A stretch of DNA of 7,127 nt from Oscillospiraceae bacterium (GCA_003499325.1 DNIP01000190.1:1-7127), one strand, 5' to 3'. Counted from the stretch's first letter, positions 1 to 6,450 are shown. Numbers and translations are program-made. Notes: generated by a model from the sequence alone, not told the origin.

Positions 1-15
1 TCCTTTCATACTAAC

Positions 16-44
16 ACATATCCCTCTTACGCTTTTCATATAAT
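16..44 (+). promoter_or_regulatory. Probable sigma-E-like promoter of the SleC-like operon
   Basis: The -10 element CATATAAT (37-44) matches 7 of 8 positions of the Bacillus sigma-E consensus CATACAMT. The -35 element ACATATC (16-22) matches 5 of 7 positions of KMATATT, and the 14-bp spacer is in the normal range. The same hexamer TATAAT (39-44) could serve as a sigma-A -10, but no TTGACA-like box lies at 16-18 bp. A start near 51 would leave a leader of only about 14 nt holding the ribosome binding site. The sporulation role of the downstream genes favours sigma-E. This is by eye, with no start-site data. Confidence 0.5.
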
Positions 45-64
45 GAGGCGTAAGGGGGTTTTTT
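22..64 (+). promoter_or_regulatory. Terminator-like hairpin whose 3' arm is the ribosome binding site
   Basis: Bases 22-32 (CCCTCTTACGC) pair with 48-58 (GCGTAAGGGGG) over 11 bp with one G-T pair. The loop is 15 nt, and six T follow at 59-64, directly before the ATG at 65. The shape is that of an intrinsic terminator, yet the 3' arm also carries the only Shine-Dalgarno for the gene at 65 (AAGGGGG, 52-58). RNA arriving from upstream would terminate here or have its ribosome site paired. RNA started at the internal promoter (-10 at 37-44) would lack the 5' arm and keep the site free. The pairing is seen directly; the function is inferred. Confidence 0.6.
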
Positions 65-532
65 ATGTACAGAGATTATTTGAATTCCGGCAACAATCCC
101 GGAGAGATCTATGCGCCCGACAGGGTGCTGCCGCAGGGGGAGACGCCCTTTCGCGACGAATATGAGGAATACATCCGCGCCTATCCGGGACGCGGTACCC
201 TAAAGGTGCAGATCAGCGTGGCGCGCGGCGCCTTTCCGCTGAAGAACGTCCTCGTCGATGTGTCCCAGATCTACAACGGCGTGCGCTACAGCCTGTATAA
301 CGACGTCACCGATATCTCGGGCATCGTCGATAACATGGTGCTCCCCGCGCGATCACTCGAAAGCACCCTAAATTTTGAATCGTCACAAATTCCCGAGGCG
401 GAGTATCTGGTGACCGTGTTCCATCCCGATTTCCGCGAGATGACCGATTGCACGGTGGTCATCCACGACAAGACAGAGACCATCCTGCCCGTCTCGCTGG
501 TGCCGCTGACAGGGGAGAGAGAAGATGGCTGA
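65..532 (+). CDS. SleC-type pro-region-like protein (carboxypeptidase-regulatory-like fold)
   Basis: This protein has 155 residues and no signal peptide or membrane helix. Residues 1-43 are polar and Pro/Glu/Tyr-rich, probably a flexible lead. From about 44 to 146 the pattern of short beta strands (starting GTLKVQISV, with a turn and NMVLPA at 90-95, and ending near ILPVSLVPL) resembles a CarboxypepD_reg-like beta-sandwich. Clostridial SleC enzymes carry such a domain at the N-terminus, in the part removed or displaced on activation. Here it is a separate gene that overlaps the SpoIID-like gene by 8 bp and is presumably translated together with it. The likely role is to bind, chaperone or inhibit the partner protein in the spore. 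The start at 65 follows AAGGGGG with a 6-base gap. The similarity to the SleC pro-region is from memory of the family; a generic beta-sandwich adhesion or coat protein is the alternative. Confidence 0.6.
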   Translation: MYRDYLNSGNNPGEIYAPDRVLPQGETPFRDEYEEYIRAYPGRGTLKVQISVARGAFPLKNVLVDVSQIYNGVRYSLYNDVTDISGIVDNMVLPARSLESTLNFESSQIPEAEYLVTVFHPDFREMTDCTVVIHDKTETILPVSLVPLTGEREDG

Positions 533-1868
533 GCTGCCCACCATCCCGTCCAACATCACCGTCCACCTCGGCGCGCCGAACAGCAATGCCGAGAACGTCA
601 CGGTGCGCTTTTCGGATTATATCAAAAACGTTGCCTCGTCCGAGATCTATCCGAACTGGCCGCCCGAAGCCCTGCGCGCCAATATATTAGCGCAGATATC
701 CTACACCCTCAACCGCGTCTACACCGAGTATTATCCCAGCCGCGGCTACGACTTCGATATCACCAACGATACCCGCTATGACCACGCCTATACCAAGGAC
801 GGCGAGGTGTTCGACACCATCAGTTTGATCGTGGATGATATCTTCAACGACTACATCCGCCGCAAGGGAGCGATCGAGCCGCTTGCCGCCAAGTTCTGCG
901 ACGGAAGGATCACCATGTGCAGCGGACTTTTGCAATGGGGTACGGTCGATCTCGCCAATCAGGGCTACACCGCCATGCAGATCTTGCAGTATTACTACGG
1001 CGACGATATCGAGCTGGTCGAGAACGCGCCCCTGACCGATAAAACGCAGTCTTATCCCGGGGTCGCCCTGTCGCGCGGCTCCTTTGGCGACGATGTGCGT
1101 ACCATCAAGAACGAGCTCAACCGCATCCGCCGCAACTATCCCGCCATCCCGAGCATCAACACCGCCACCTCCGTCTATGACAGCGAGACTGCGGAGGCGG
1201 TCACGGAGTTCCAGCGGATCTTCAACCTCACGCCCGACGGCGTGGTGGGCAAGGCGACATGGTATAGGATCAAGCAAATCTACGCCGCGGTCAAGCGCCT
1301 GTCCGAGCTGACCAGCGAGGGTTTGACCATCCCCGAGGTGGAGCGCGTGTTCCGCACAGAGCTTTCCCTCGGCGACAGCGGCGTCGAGGTCGAGGCGGTG
1401 CAGTATTATCTGGCGTTTTTGGGCTATTTCTATCCCCAGCTCCCGCCGATCCCGATCACGGGCTTTTTCGATGATCTGACGCGCGACGCGGTGTTCACGT
1501 TCCAGAATGAATACAACCTGCCGATCACGGGCGTTGTCGATCAAAACACCTTCTATACCGTCGAGCGCGTGTACAAGAACGCGGTCGCCGATTTGCCCGC
1601 GAACTACCAAAGCGCCATCGGCGAGCCGTATCCCGGGCGCTTTCTTGTGGAGGGCGACAGGGGAGTAGAGGTGCGCGTGATCCAGCAGTATATCAACCGC
1701 ATCGCACAAACCGATCCCGCCGTGCCGACAATCACCGTGGACGGTATCTTCGGGCCGCAGACAAGACGCGCGGTGATCGCCATCCAGTCACAGCTCGGCG
1801 TGGAGCAAAACGGCGCGATCGGCCCCGTGGAATGGGTCGAGATCATCACCCGCGGCAATAACCTGTAA
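525..1868 (+). CDS. SleC-like spore cortex-lytic protein: SpoIID/LytB-like domain plus three peptidoglycan-binding repeats
   Basis: This protein has 447 residues and no signal peptide. Residues of about 30-165 match the SpoIID/LytB pattern. YIKNVASSEIYPNWPPEALRA corresponds to SpoIID's motif around its catalytic glutamate, here E40, followed by an AQ-containing helix (56-63), a DITND segment and a terminal ILQYYYGDDIEL. Three PG_binding_1 repeats follow at about 183-262, 280-354 and 372-447, each with a G-D-x-G-V-E-V-like start, a DG-x-x-G or TG-x-x-D turn and an AV-x-x-FQ-like helix. SpoIID and SleC are lytic transglycosylases; SleC degrades spore cortex at germination. Known SleC proteins, as I recall, are about 420-440 residues including a pro-region and one binding repeat. 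Here the pro-region-like part is the upstream gene and the binding part is tripled. The ATG at 525 follows AGGGGAGA (511-518), and its first bases overlap the upstream stop (ATGGCTGA). Whether it acts at germination or during cortex or coat assembly is inference. Confidence 0.75.
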   Translation: MAELPTIPSNITVHLGAPNSNAENVTVRFSDYIKNVASSEIYPNWPPEALRANILAQISYTLNRVYTEYYPSRGYDFDITNDTRYDHAYTKDGEVFDTISLIVDDIFNDYIRRKGAIEPLAAKFCDGRITMCSGLLQWGTVDLANQGYTAMQILQYYYGDDIELVENAPLTDKTQSYPGVALSRGSFGDDVRTIKNELNRIRRNYPAIPSINTATSVYDSETAEAVTEFQRIFNLTPDGVVGKATWYRIKQIYAAVKRLSELTSEGLTIPEVERVFRTELSLGDSGVEVEAVQYYLAFLGYFYPQLPPIPITGFFDDLTRDAVFTFQNEYNLPITGVVDQNTFYTVERVYKNAVADLPANYQSAIGEPYPGRFLVEGDRGVEVRVIQQYINRIAQTDPAVPTITVDGIFGPQTRRAVIAIQSQLGVEQNGAIGPVEWVEIITRGNNL

Positions 1869-1939
1869 GCGGTCATCGCAAAGCGCGTCAGCTCCGTAGC
1901 CTGTTTTCGACGAAATATTCCATCATTTTTCTATATCAG

Positions 1940-1969
1940 AAATATCCGCATAAAAAACTACTATATAAT
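1940..1969 (+). promoter_or_regulatory. Probable promoter of the deacetylase gene, sigma-E-like
   Basis: TATATAAT (1962-1969) is a near-perfect -10, containing TATAAT at 1964-1969. AAATATC (1940-1946) lies 15 bp upstream and matches 5 of 7 of the sigma-E -35 consensus; the -10 matches 6 of 8 of its sigma-E counterpart. No sigma-A -35 box is visible. A start near 1976 gives a leader of about 35 nt and leaves no room for a ribosome binding site before a TTG at 1984, which supports the start at 2011. The segment is markedly AT-rich compared with its surroundings. Confidence 0.5.
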
Positions 1970-2010
1970 GTGTTCTGGATATATTGTATGCATATTTTAT
2001 GGGGAAGTAT

Positions 2011-3759
2011 ATGGGAAGATATAATGATGATTATTTTGTCGACTTCGAGGATATGACCTCGGATGTCGAAGATCGCCGTTATGTCAGATCGGACAAACGT
2101 GATGATCGTTTTGACAGACGGCAGTATAGTGATGAGCCGCGCCGACCTGTTCGCCGCCGTGAGGATGCGAACAGAACGCAGCGCCGCGTGACAAATGTAT
2201 ATGACAACCGCCGCAGCGATGCCCGCTACAGGGATGACCGCGGTTATAGCAGAAGCAGATATCATGACGAGCGTGATTACGATAGAGGCTATCATGACCG
2301 CGGCCGCGATCGGTACGGATATGATAACTTTGATGTTGACGGAACCCGCAGCAACCGTAATCGCGCGCCGTCACCCGACCGCCGCGATCCGCGGCAGGGC
2401 AGCAGAAGGCGCAGAAAAAAGCCGAATATGTTCCGTGTGGCGGTCATATCGGTCGCGCTGCTGCTCTTGATCGCCATTATCGGCGGTATTATCGCAGGCG
2501 TGTCTGCGGCAAGCAAGCCGGCGATCCATTCGCTGACCGTCTCCGAGGTCGCCGCCGATCAGGTGCTCCTCAGCTGGGAGAAGGTCAACAAGGTGGACGG
2601 CTATCGTGTGATGATGGCAAAAGGCGACGCCGATTTAGAAGAATATCAGACGATCAACGATCCCGATACCGTGACCGCTACCGTCACGGGCTTGGAGCAG
2701 GCGTCGAGCTATCGCTTTGCGGTGACGACGCTGCGCGGCAACAAAGCCGGCAAGCCGACCGAAACGGACGTGGTACATACCCTGCCCTCGGCGCCCGAGA
2801 TCACGACCATCCAATCGACCGATCCCGGTACCATTCATCTGGAATGGTCAAAGAACGATAGCGCAAACGGTTATATCGTTGAATATAAAAAGAACTCCGA
2901 GGATTACAGCAATGACACGACGCTGTCGATCGGCGATCCCGCGCAGTGCAGCGCGGATATCACCGACCTCGCGGTCGATACCGACTACACCGTGCGCGTC
3001 TGTGCGACCGCCGACCTCGGCGGCGCCGTCAAGAGCGCTCCGTCAGCGGAGCAGACGGTCACCGTCACGGCGAAAAAGGTCGAGCCCGTCCCCAAGGCGG
3101 CGGATCAAAAGGCGGATGCCGCCATCGATCCCGACAAGCCCATGATCGCGCTCACCTTCGACGACGGCCCTGCGGTCAACACCGATTCCAGCGACCGCAT
3201 TCTCGATGTGCTCGAAAAGCATAACGCCAAGGCGAGCTTCTTCATGGTCGGCTACTACGCGTCGCAGAATCCCGACAACGTCAAGCGTAAGGCGGAGCTC
3301 AAGATGGAGCTGGGCAACCATACATGGGATCATTCCCGCTACGGCAATGACGTCACGCCCGACGACATCCGCCGTACCAGCAACCAGATCCACGATATCA
3401 CGGGTCAGTTCTCGACCTGCTTCCGTTCCCCCGGCGGCATGACGACCTCCACGATCCTCAACGAATGTGCCGCAGAGAACATGGCGGCGTACTACTGGTC
3501 GATCGACACCCAGGATTGGAGCTCCCGCAACGCGGACGCGGTGTATCATTCGGTGATGGACAACGTCAAGGACGGCGACATCATCCTGATGCACGAGATC
3601 TATGATTCGACTGCCGACGCGGTCGAGCGCATGGTGCCCGAGCTGATCGCGCAGGGCTACCAGCTGGTAACCTGCCACGACCTGATCACCTTAAAGGGCG
3701 GCGCCGAGCCTGTCCCCGGCACGCAGTACGTCAACGCATTCACCAAATCCGAATTTTAA
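2011..3759 (+). CDS. Membrane-anchored polysaccharide deacetylase with two fibronectin III domains (NodB family, CE4)
   Basis: With the ATG at 2011 the protein has 582 residues. Upstream in-frame TTG (1984) and ATG (1999) are possible, but only 2011 has a ribosome site (GGGGAAG, 2001-2007). Residues 1-140 are a low-complexity polyampholyte, by my count 38 Arg, 26 Asp and 12 Tyr, ending in RRRRKK. Residues 141-167 form a transmembrane helix, giving an N-in, C-out topology. Fibronectin III domains span about 170-258 and 260-355. The NodB domain spans about 375-565 with every motif: TFDDGP (382-387, catalytic D384 and metal D385), H437-T-W-D-H441, RSPGG (472-476), the D499/D502/W503 region, and LMH with H528. 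An active, metal-dependent N-deacetylase of cell-surface or cortex glycan is expected; substrate (GlcNAc or MurNAc) cannot be told. It stands alone between its own promoter and terminator. Codon use in the head differs from the rest (more AGA, TAT, GAT). Confidence 0.88.
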   Translation: MGRYNDDYFVDFEDMTSDVEDRRYVRSDKRDDRFDRRQYSDEPRRPVRRREDANRTQRRVTNVYDNRRSDARYRDDRGYSRSRYHDERDYDRGYHDRGRDRYGYDNFDVDGTRSNRNRAPSPDRRDPRQGSRRRRKKPNMFRVAVISVALLLLIAIIGGIIAGVSAASKPAIHSLTVSEVAADQVLLSWEKVNKVDGYRVMMAKGDADLEEYQTINDPDTVTATVTGLEQASSYRFAVTTLRGNKAGKPTETDVVHTLPSAPEITTIQSTDPGTIHLEWSKNDSANGYIVEYKKNSEDYSNDTTLSIGDPAQCSADITDLAVDTDYTVRVCATADLGGAVKSAPSAEQTVTVTAKKVEPVPKAADQKADAAIDPDKPMIALTFDDGPAVNTDSSDRILDVLEKHNAKASFFMVGYYASQNPDNVKRKAELKMELGNHTWDHSRYGNDVTPDDIRRTSNQIHDITGQFSTCFRSPGGMTTSTILNECAAENMAAYYWSIDTQDWSSRNADAVYHSVMDNVKDGDIILMHEIYDSTADAVERMVPELIAQGYQLVTCHDLITLKGGAEPVPGTQYVNAFTKSEF

Positions 3760-3764
3760 CAAAC

Positions 3765-3794
3765 AAGGCGTTCACCATATCGGTGAGCGCCTTT
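3765..3794 (+). terminator. Hairpin terminator after the deacetylase gene
   Basis: AAGGCGTTCACC (3765-3776) pairs with GGTGAGCGCCTT (3782-3793) over 12 bp with one G-T pair and a 5-nt loop. It begins 5 bases after the TAA. The T tract is short (CTTTAT), so termination may be incomplete. The symmetric A/T ends could let it work from the other strand too, but no gene faces it within the window. Confidence 0.7.
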
Positions 3795-3812
3795 ATCAAT
3801 TATAATGTAACG

Positions 3813-3860
3813 TTTATCGTAGGGGAGGGGCTTGCCCCTCCCGAAAACCTTTCCGATAAA
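3813..3860. repeat. Compound palindrome, REP-like
   Basis: A perfect 20-bp palindrome, GGGAGGGGC-TT-GCCCCTCCC (3823-3842), is nested inside a second inverted pair, TTTATCG (3813-3819) and CGATAAA (3854-3860). The inner stem is nine G-C-rich pairs. No T tract follows, so it is not a standard terminator. GC palindromes beginning GTAGGGG and ending CCCCTCCCG-like are, as I recall, dispersed intergenic repeats in gut Clostridia, but a genome copy count is needed to call it so. Confidence 0.55.
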
Positions 3861-3909
3861 TGCCGCCCAACCGCGGAGCATATCAAACTTTCCGTAAGGT
3901 ACGGCATTT
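3858..3909. repeat. Inverted repeat AAATGCCG/CGGCATTT sharing an edge with the palindrome
   Basis: AAATGCCG (3858-3865) and CGGCATTT (3902-3909) are perfect 8-bp inverted copies 36 bp apart. The left arm uses the last bases of the preceding palindrome. CTTTCCG occurs twice as a direct repeat (3849-3855 and 3888-3894). Together with the palindrome this makes a structured block of about 100 bp with no coding potential. It may be one mobile or structural unit, or an RNA element; an 8-bp match alone could be chance. Confidence 0.35.
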
Positions 3910-3972
3910 GAACACGCGAGTCCGACATCCTGCAACTTTTTTGCCGATGGGGTAGATATCTGTTCAATTTTG

Positions 3973-3981
3973 TGCTATGAT
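3973..3981 (+). promoter_or_regulatory. Extended -10 promoter of the ior operon
   Basis: TGCTATGAT (3973-3981) is an extended -10 (TGn followed by TATGAT, one base off TATAAT). No clear -35 hexamer lies 16-18 bp upstream, which is tolerated by extended -10 promoters. A start near 3988 gives a leader of about 47 nt before the ATG at 4035. No T-box or other known aromatic-amino-acid leader motif is visible in this short leader. Confidence 0.45.
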
Positions 3982-4001
3982 AGAACGGTACGAAAAAACG
4001 A

Positions 4002-4021
4002 TACACGGCTCTATCCGTGTA
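4002..4021 (+). promoter_or_regulatory. Leader hairpin next to the iorA ribosome binding site
   Basis: TACACGG (4002-4008) pairs with CCGTGTA (4015-4021) over 7 perfect pairs around a 6-nt loop. It ends directly at the ribosome site AAGAGGATG (4021-4029). It does not cover the site, so it more likely protects the 5' end or serves as a binding site than blocks translation. It could also be a palindromic operator in DNA. Confidence 0.4.
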
Positions 4022-4034
4022 AGAGGATGATGAA

Positions 4035-5834
4035 ATGAGTAAAAAATATGTTATGGGCAACGGCGCGATCGCGTTGGGAGCCCTGTCCGCAGGAGTGAAT
4101 CTGGTCTCCGGCTACCCCGGCACGCCCTCGTCCGAGATCATCGAAACGGTCTCCAAATTCCCGCATGAGGGCACCTATCTGGAATGGTCGGTCAACGAAA
4201 AGGCCGCCATGGAGGTTGCCGCCGCGGCGGCATACAGCGGCGCGCGCGCGATGGTGACGATGAAGCAGGTCGGGCTCAATGTCGCGTCCGATCCGCTGAT
4301 GAGCCTCGCCTATGTCGGCGTCAAGGGCGGCATGGTCGTGGTATCAGCCGACGATCCCGGCCCCATCTCGTCCCAGACCGAGCAGGATACCCGCCGCTTT
4401 GCCGAGTTCGCACGCATTCCTGTGTTCGACCCTTCCTCGCCCGAGGAGGCGTTCGACATGGTGCAGGAGGCGTTCATTTGCTCCGAAGCCTACAAAACGC
4501 CCGTGATCCTGCGCCCCACCACCCGCGTCGACCACGCCTACGCGTCCATCGACGCGCCCGATTCCTTTACGGCAAAGGAATACGAGGGCTTTGTCAAGGA
4601 TTCGAAGAAGTGGGTCATCTTCCCGCGCTTATCCTATCAAAATCACGCGATGATCGAGGAGCGTAACGTCAAGATCGGCGAGGCGTTTTCCGTCTGTCGC
4701 TTCAATACCGTTTCGGGCAGCTCTGCCAAGGCGGTCGTCGCCACCGGCGTGAGCTACGCCTACGCGAGCGAATTTCTCAAAGACTATCCCGACGTGCGCC
4801 TGATCAAGGTCGGCACGCCGTATCCCACGCCCGAGCGCTTTTTGCTGGGCGCGCTCGACGGTGTGACCGAGGTGCTCTGCTTTGAGGAGCTCAGTCCGTA
4901 TATCGAAGAGACCCTGCTCAAGCTCGTCGGCAAGCATCATCTCAATATCGAGGTGCGCGGCAAGCTCAGCGGCGACGTGCCCCACAGCGGCGAGAATGAT
5001 ACCGACAGCGCCAAGCGCATTATCAGCCGTTTTCTGGGGCTCGATAACGCCGAAAGCAGCGTCGATCTTACCACCGCTCCCCAGCCGCCCATGCGCCCGC
5101 CTGTCCTGTGCGCCGGCTGTCCGCACCGCGCTTCCTTTTACGCGGTCAAGCGCGCCATGAAGGGCAGAAAGGCGTATTTCTGCGGCGATATCGGCTGTTA
5201 CACCCTCGGCAACGCCATGCCGCTCGACATGGTCGATACCTGCCTGTGCATGGGCGCGGGCATCACGATGGCGCAGGGCTTCAACCACATGGATCCCGAT
5301 GCGGTCGCGTTCTCCTTTACCGGCGACTCCACCTTCTTTGCCTCGGGCATCACCGGTGTGGTCAACGCCGTCTACAACGCCGCCGACATGATCGTCTGTG
5401 TGCTGGACAACTCCACCACCGCGATGACGGGTCACCAGCCCCATCCCGGCACCGGCAGGAACATGATGGCAACGCCTGTCGAGAAGATCAGTATCGAAAA
5501 GATCCTGCTCGCCGTCGGCGTGACAAAGGTCATCACGGTCGATCCGCTCGATCTCGATGCTTCGATCAAGGCGGTCAAGGAATGTGCCGAGTTAAAGGGC
5601 GTCAAGGCGATCATCTTCAAATCGCCCTGCGTCGCCATCACCAAACCCGACAAAAAGTGTTGCGTTGACAGCGACAAGTGCATCGGCTGTCTGCGCTGTA
5701 TCAAGGAGATCGGCTGTCCCGCGCTGTCCGTCAGCGACGGAAAGGCCGTGATCGACGAAAATCTCTGCACCGGCTGCGGCTTATGCACTAAGCTCTGTCC
5801 CGTCAACGCGATCGGAGGTGGCTCTCATGAATAA
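4035..5834 (+). CDS. iorA: Indolepyruvate:ferredoxin oxidoreductase, alpha subunit
   Basis: IorA has 599 residues, the usual family length. With IorB it oxidatively decarboxylates indolepyruvate and other aryl pyruvates to aryl-acetyl-CoA, CO2 and reduced ferredoxin, reversibly, in the cytoplasm. The N-terminal pyrimidine-binding half shows GYPGTP (26-31) and EWSVNEK (50-56), with the conserved glutamate probably E55. CAGCPHR (359-365) precedes the diphosphate-binding half. GDS (430-432) and LDN (457-459) form the thiamine diphosphate motif, followed by TAMTGHQPHPG, typical of the family. The C-terminus carries two 4Fe-4S sites: C549-x2-C552-x2-C555 with C561-P, and C578-x2-C581-x2-C584-x3-C588-P. 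All expected residues are present. The ATG at 4035 follows AGAGGATG. It overlaps iorB by 8 bp and is the first gene of an operon that continues into an aryl-CoA ligase. Confidence 0.96.
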   Translation: MSKKYVMGNGAIALGALSAGVNLVSGYPGTPSSEIIETVSKFPHEGTYLEWSVNEKAAMEVAAAAAYSGARAMVTMKQVGLNVASDPLMSLAYVGVKGGMVVVSADDPGPISSQTEQDTRRFAEFARIPVFDPSSPEEAFDMVQEAFICSEAYKTPVILRPTTRVDHAYASIDAPDSFTAKEYEGFVKDSKKWVIFPRLSYQNHAMIEERNVKIGEAFSVCRFNTVSGSSAKAVVATGVSYAYASEFLKDYPDVRLIKVGTPYPTPERFLLGALDGVTEVLCFEELSPYIEETLLKLVGKHHLNIEVRGKLSGDVPHSGENDTDSAKRIISRFLGLDNAESSVDLTTAPQPPMRPPVLCAGCPHRASFYAVKRAMKGRKAYFCGDIGCYTLGNAMPLDMVDTCLCMGAGITMAQGFNHMDPDAVAFSFTGDSTFFASGITGVVNAVYNAADMIVCVLDNSTTAMTGHQPHPGTGRNMMATPVEKISIEKILLAVGVTKVITVDPLDLDASIKAVKECAELKGVKAIIFKSPCVAITKPDKKCCVDSDKCIGCLRCIKEIGCPALSVSDGKAVIDENLCTGCGLCTKLCPVNAIGGGSHE

Positions 5835-6405
5835 GGATATCATGATCTGCGGCGTCGGCGGTCAGGGTACCGTCCTCGCCTCGCGCATCATCGCGGCGTC
5901 CGCAATGGAGGAGGGCTACACCGCCCATTCCGCCGAGACCATCGGCATGGCGCAGCGCGGCGGCCCCGTCACCAGTCATGTCAGGATCGGAGAGAACGCT
6001 CACTCTCCACTGATCCCCATCGGCGGCGCTGATCTGTTGATCGCGTTCGAGCCGAGTGAGGCGGTCAGGAATCTGAAATATCTCAAAAAGGACGGCTTTG
6101 TCATCGTCAACCGTATCCCCGTCAAGCCTACTTCCCTGAACGGCGGCGCGGAGTATGACGGAAAAGCCGAGATCGATTTTATCAAGTCAAAATGCAGATG
6201 TCTTGTCGTCGATTCCGACGAGCTCTGCGCGCCGTTCGGCTCGTCCAAGTTCTTCAATGTGGCGGTGCTGGGCGCGGCGCTCGGCTCGGGAGAGCTCGGG
6301 CTCCGGGAAGAGACCGTCCGCAACACCATCGTCAAGATCGTCCCCGAGCGCTTTACCGAAAAGAACCTTGCCGCCCTCACGGCAGGTAGGAACGTCGTAT
6401 CGTAA
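5827..6405 (+). CDS. iorB: Indolepyruvate:ferredoxin oxidoreductase, beta subunit
   Basis: IorB has 192 residues and matches the gamma domain of 2-oxoacid:ferredoxin oxidoreductases. It shows GVGGQG (9-14) near the N-terminus, AETIGMAQRGGPVTSHVR (36-53) and a DLLIAFEPSEA segment. It completes the enzyme with IorA; this subunit is thought to contact CoA. A GTG at 5818 is an upstream in-frame start, but that base triplet is part of the ribosome site GGAGGTG (5814-5820), which is correctly spaced for the ATG at 5827, so 5827 is preferred. The start lies inside the end of iorA (8-bp overlap), implying coupled translation and equal amounts of the two subunits. The next gene starts 45 bp later without a terminator. 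Confidence 0.95.
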   Translation: MNKDIMICGVGGQGTVLASRIIAASAMEEGYTAHSAETIGMAQRGGPVTSHVRIGENAHSPLIPIGGADLLIAFEPSEAVRNLKYLKKDGFVIVNRIPVKPTSLNGGAEYDGKAEIDFIKSKCRCLVVDSDELCAPFGSSKFFNVAVLGAALGSGELGLREETVRNTIVKIVPERFTEKNLAALTAGRNVVS

Positions 6406-6450
6406 TCAAACACAATACTATCAACCGTATACGCATACAGGAGGAATATC

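Noticed and set aside
687..1709. A 340-codon open frame on the minus strand opposite the SpoIID-like gene.
   Set aside because: It is a mirror of a GC-rich gene whose + strand shows clear domains. The minus translation is His/Asp/Val-rich with no recognisable domain and no convincing ribosome site considered.
1889..1907. A possible terminator after the SleC-like gene (CAGCT/AGCCTG followed by TTTT).
   Set aside because: Only five pairs with a bulge and a four-base T run; too weak to call, though some terminator is expected here.
3813..3909. A CRISPR array, because of repeated short motifs.
   Set aside because: The repeats are only 7-8 bp, mostly inverted, and not regularly spaced with unique spacers.
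3931..3944. A run of six T after GCAAC, possibly a terminator tail of the upstream repeats.
   Set aside because: No strong stem ends directly before the T run; the CGGCATTT arm ends 27 bases earlier.
3982..4034. A T-box or other amino-acid-sensing leader before iorA.
   Set aside because: The leader after the likely start is only about 47 nt, without the T-box consensus or competing terminator structures.
3800..4060. An 86-codon minus-strand frame across the intergenic region.
   Set aside because: It runs through the palindromes and the ior promoter, has no recognisable domain, and its start lies inside iorA.
4629..5444. A 271-codon minus-strand open frame inside iorA, and a similar 211-codon one at 3043-3678 inside the deacetylase.
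   Set aside because: Both lie fully within well-supported + strand genes with intact motifs and look like codon-bias shadows.
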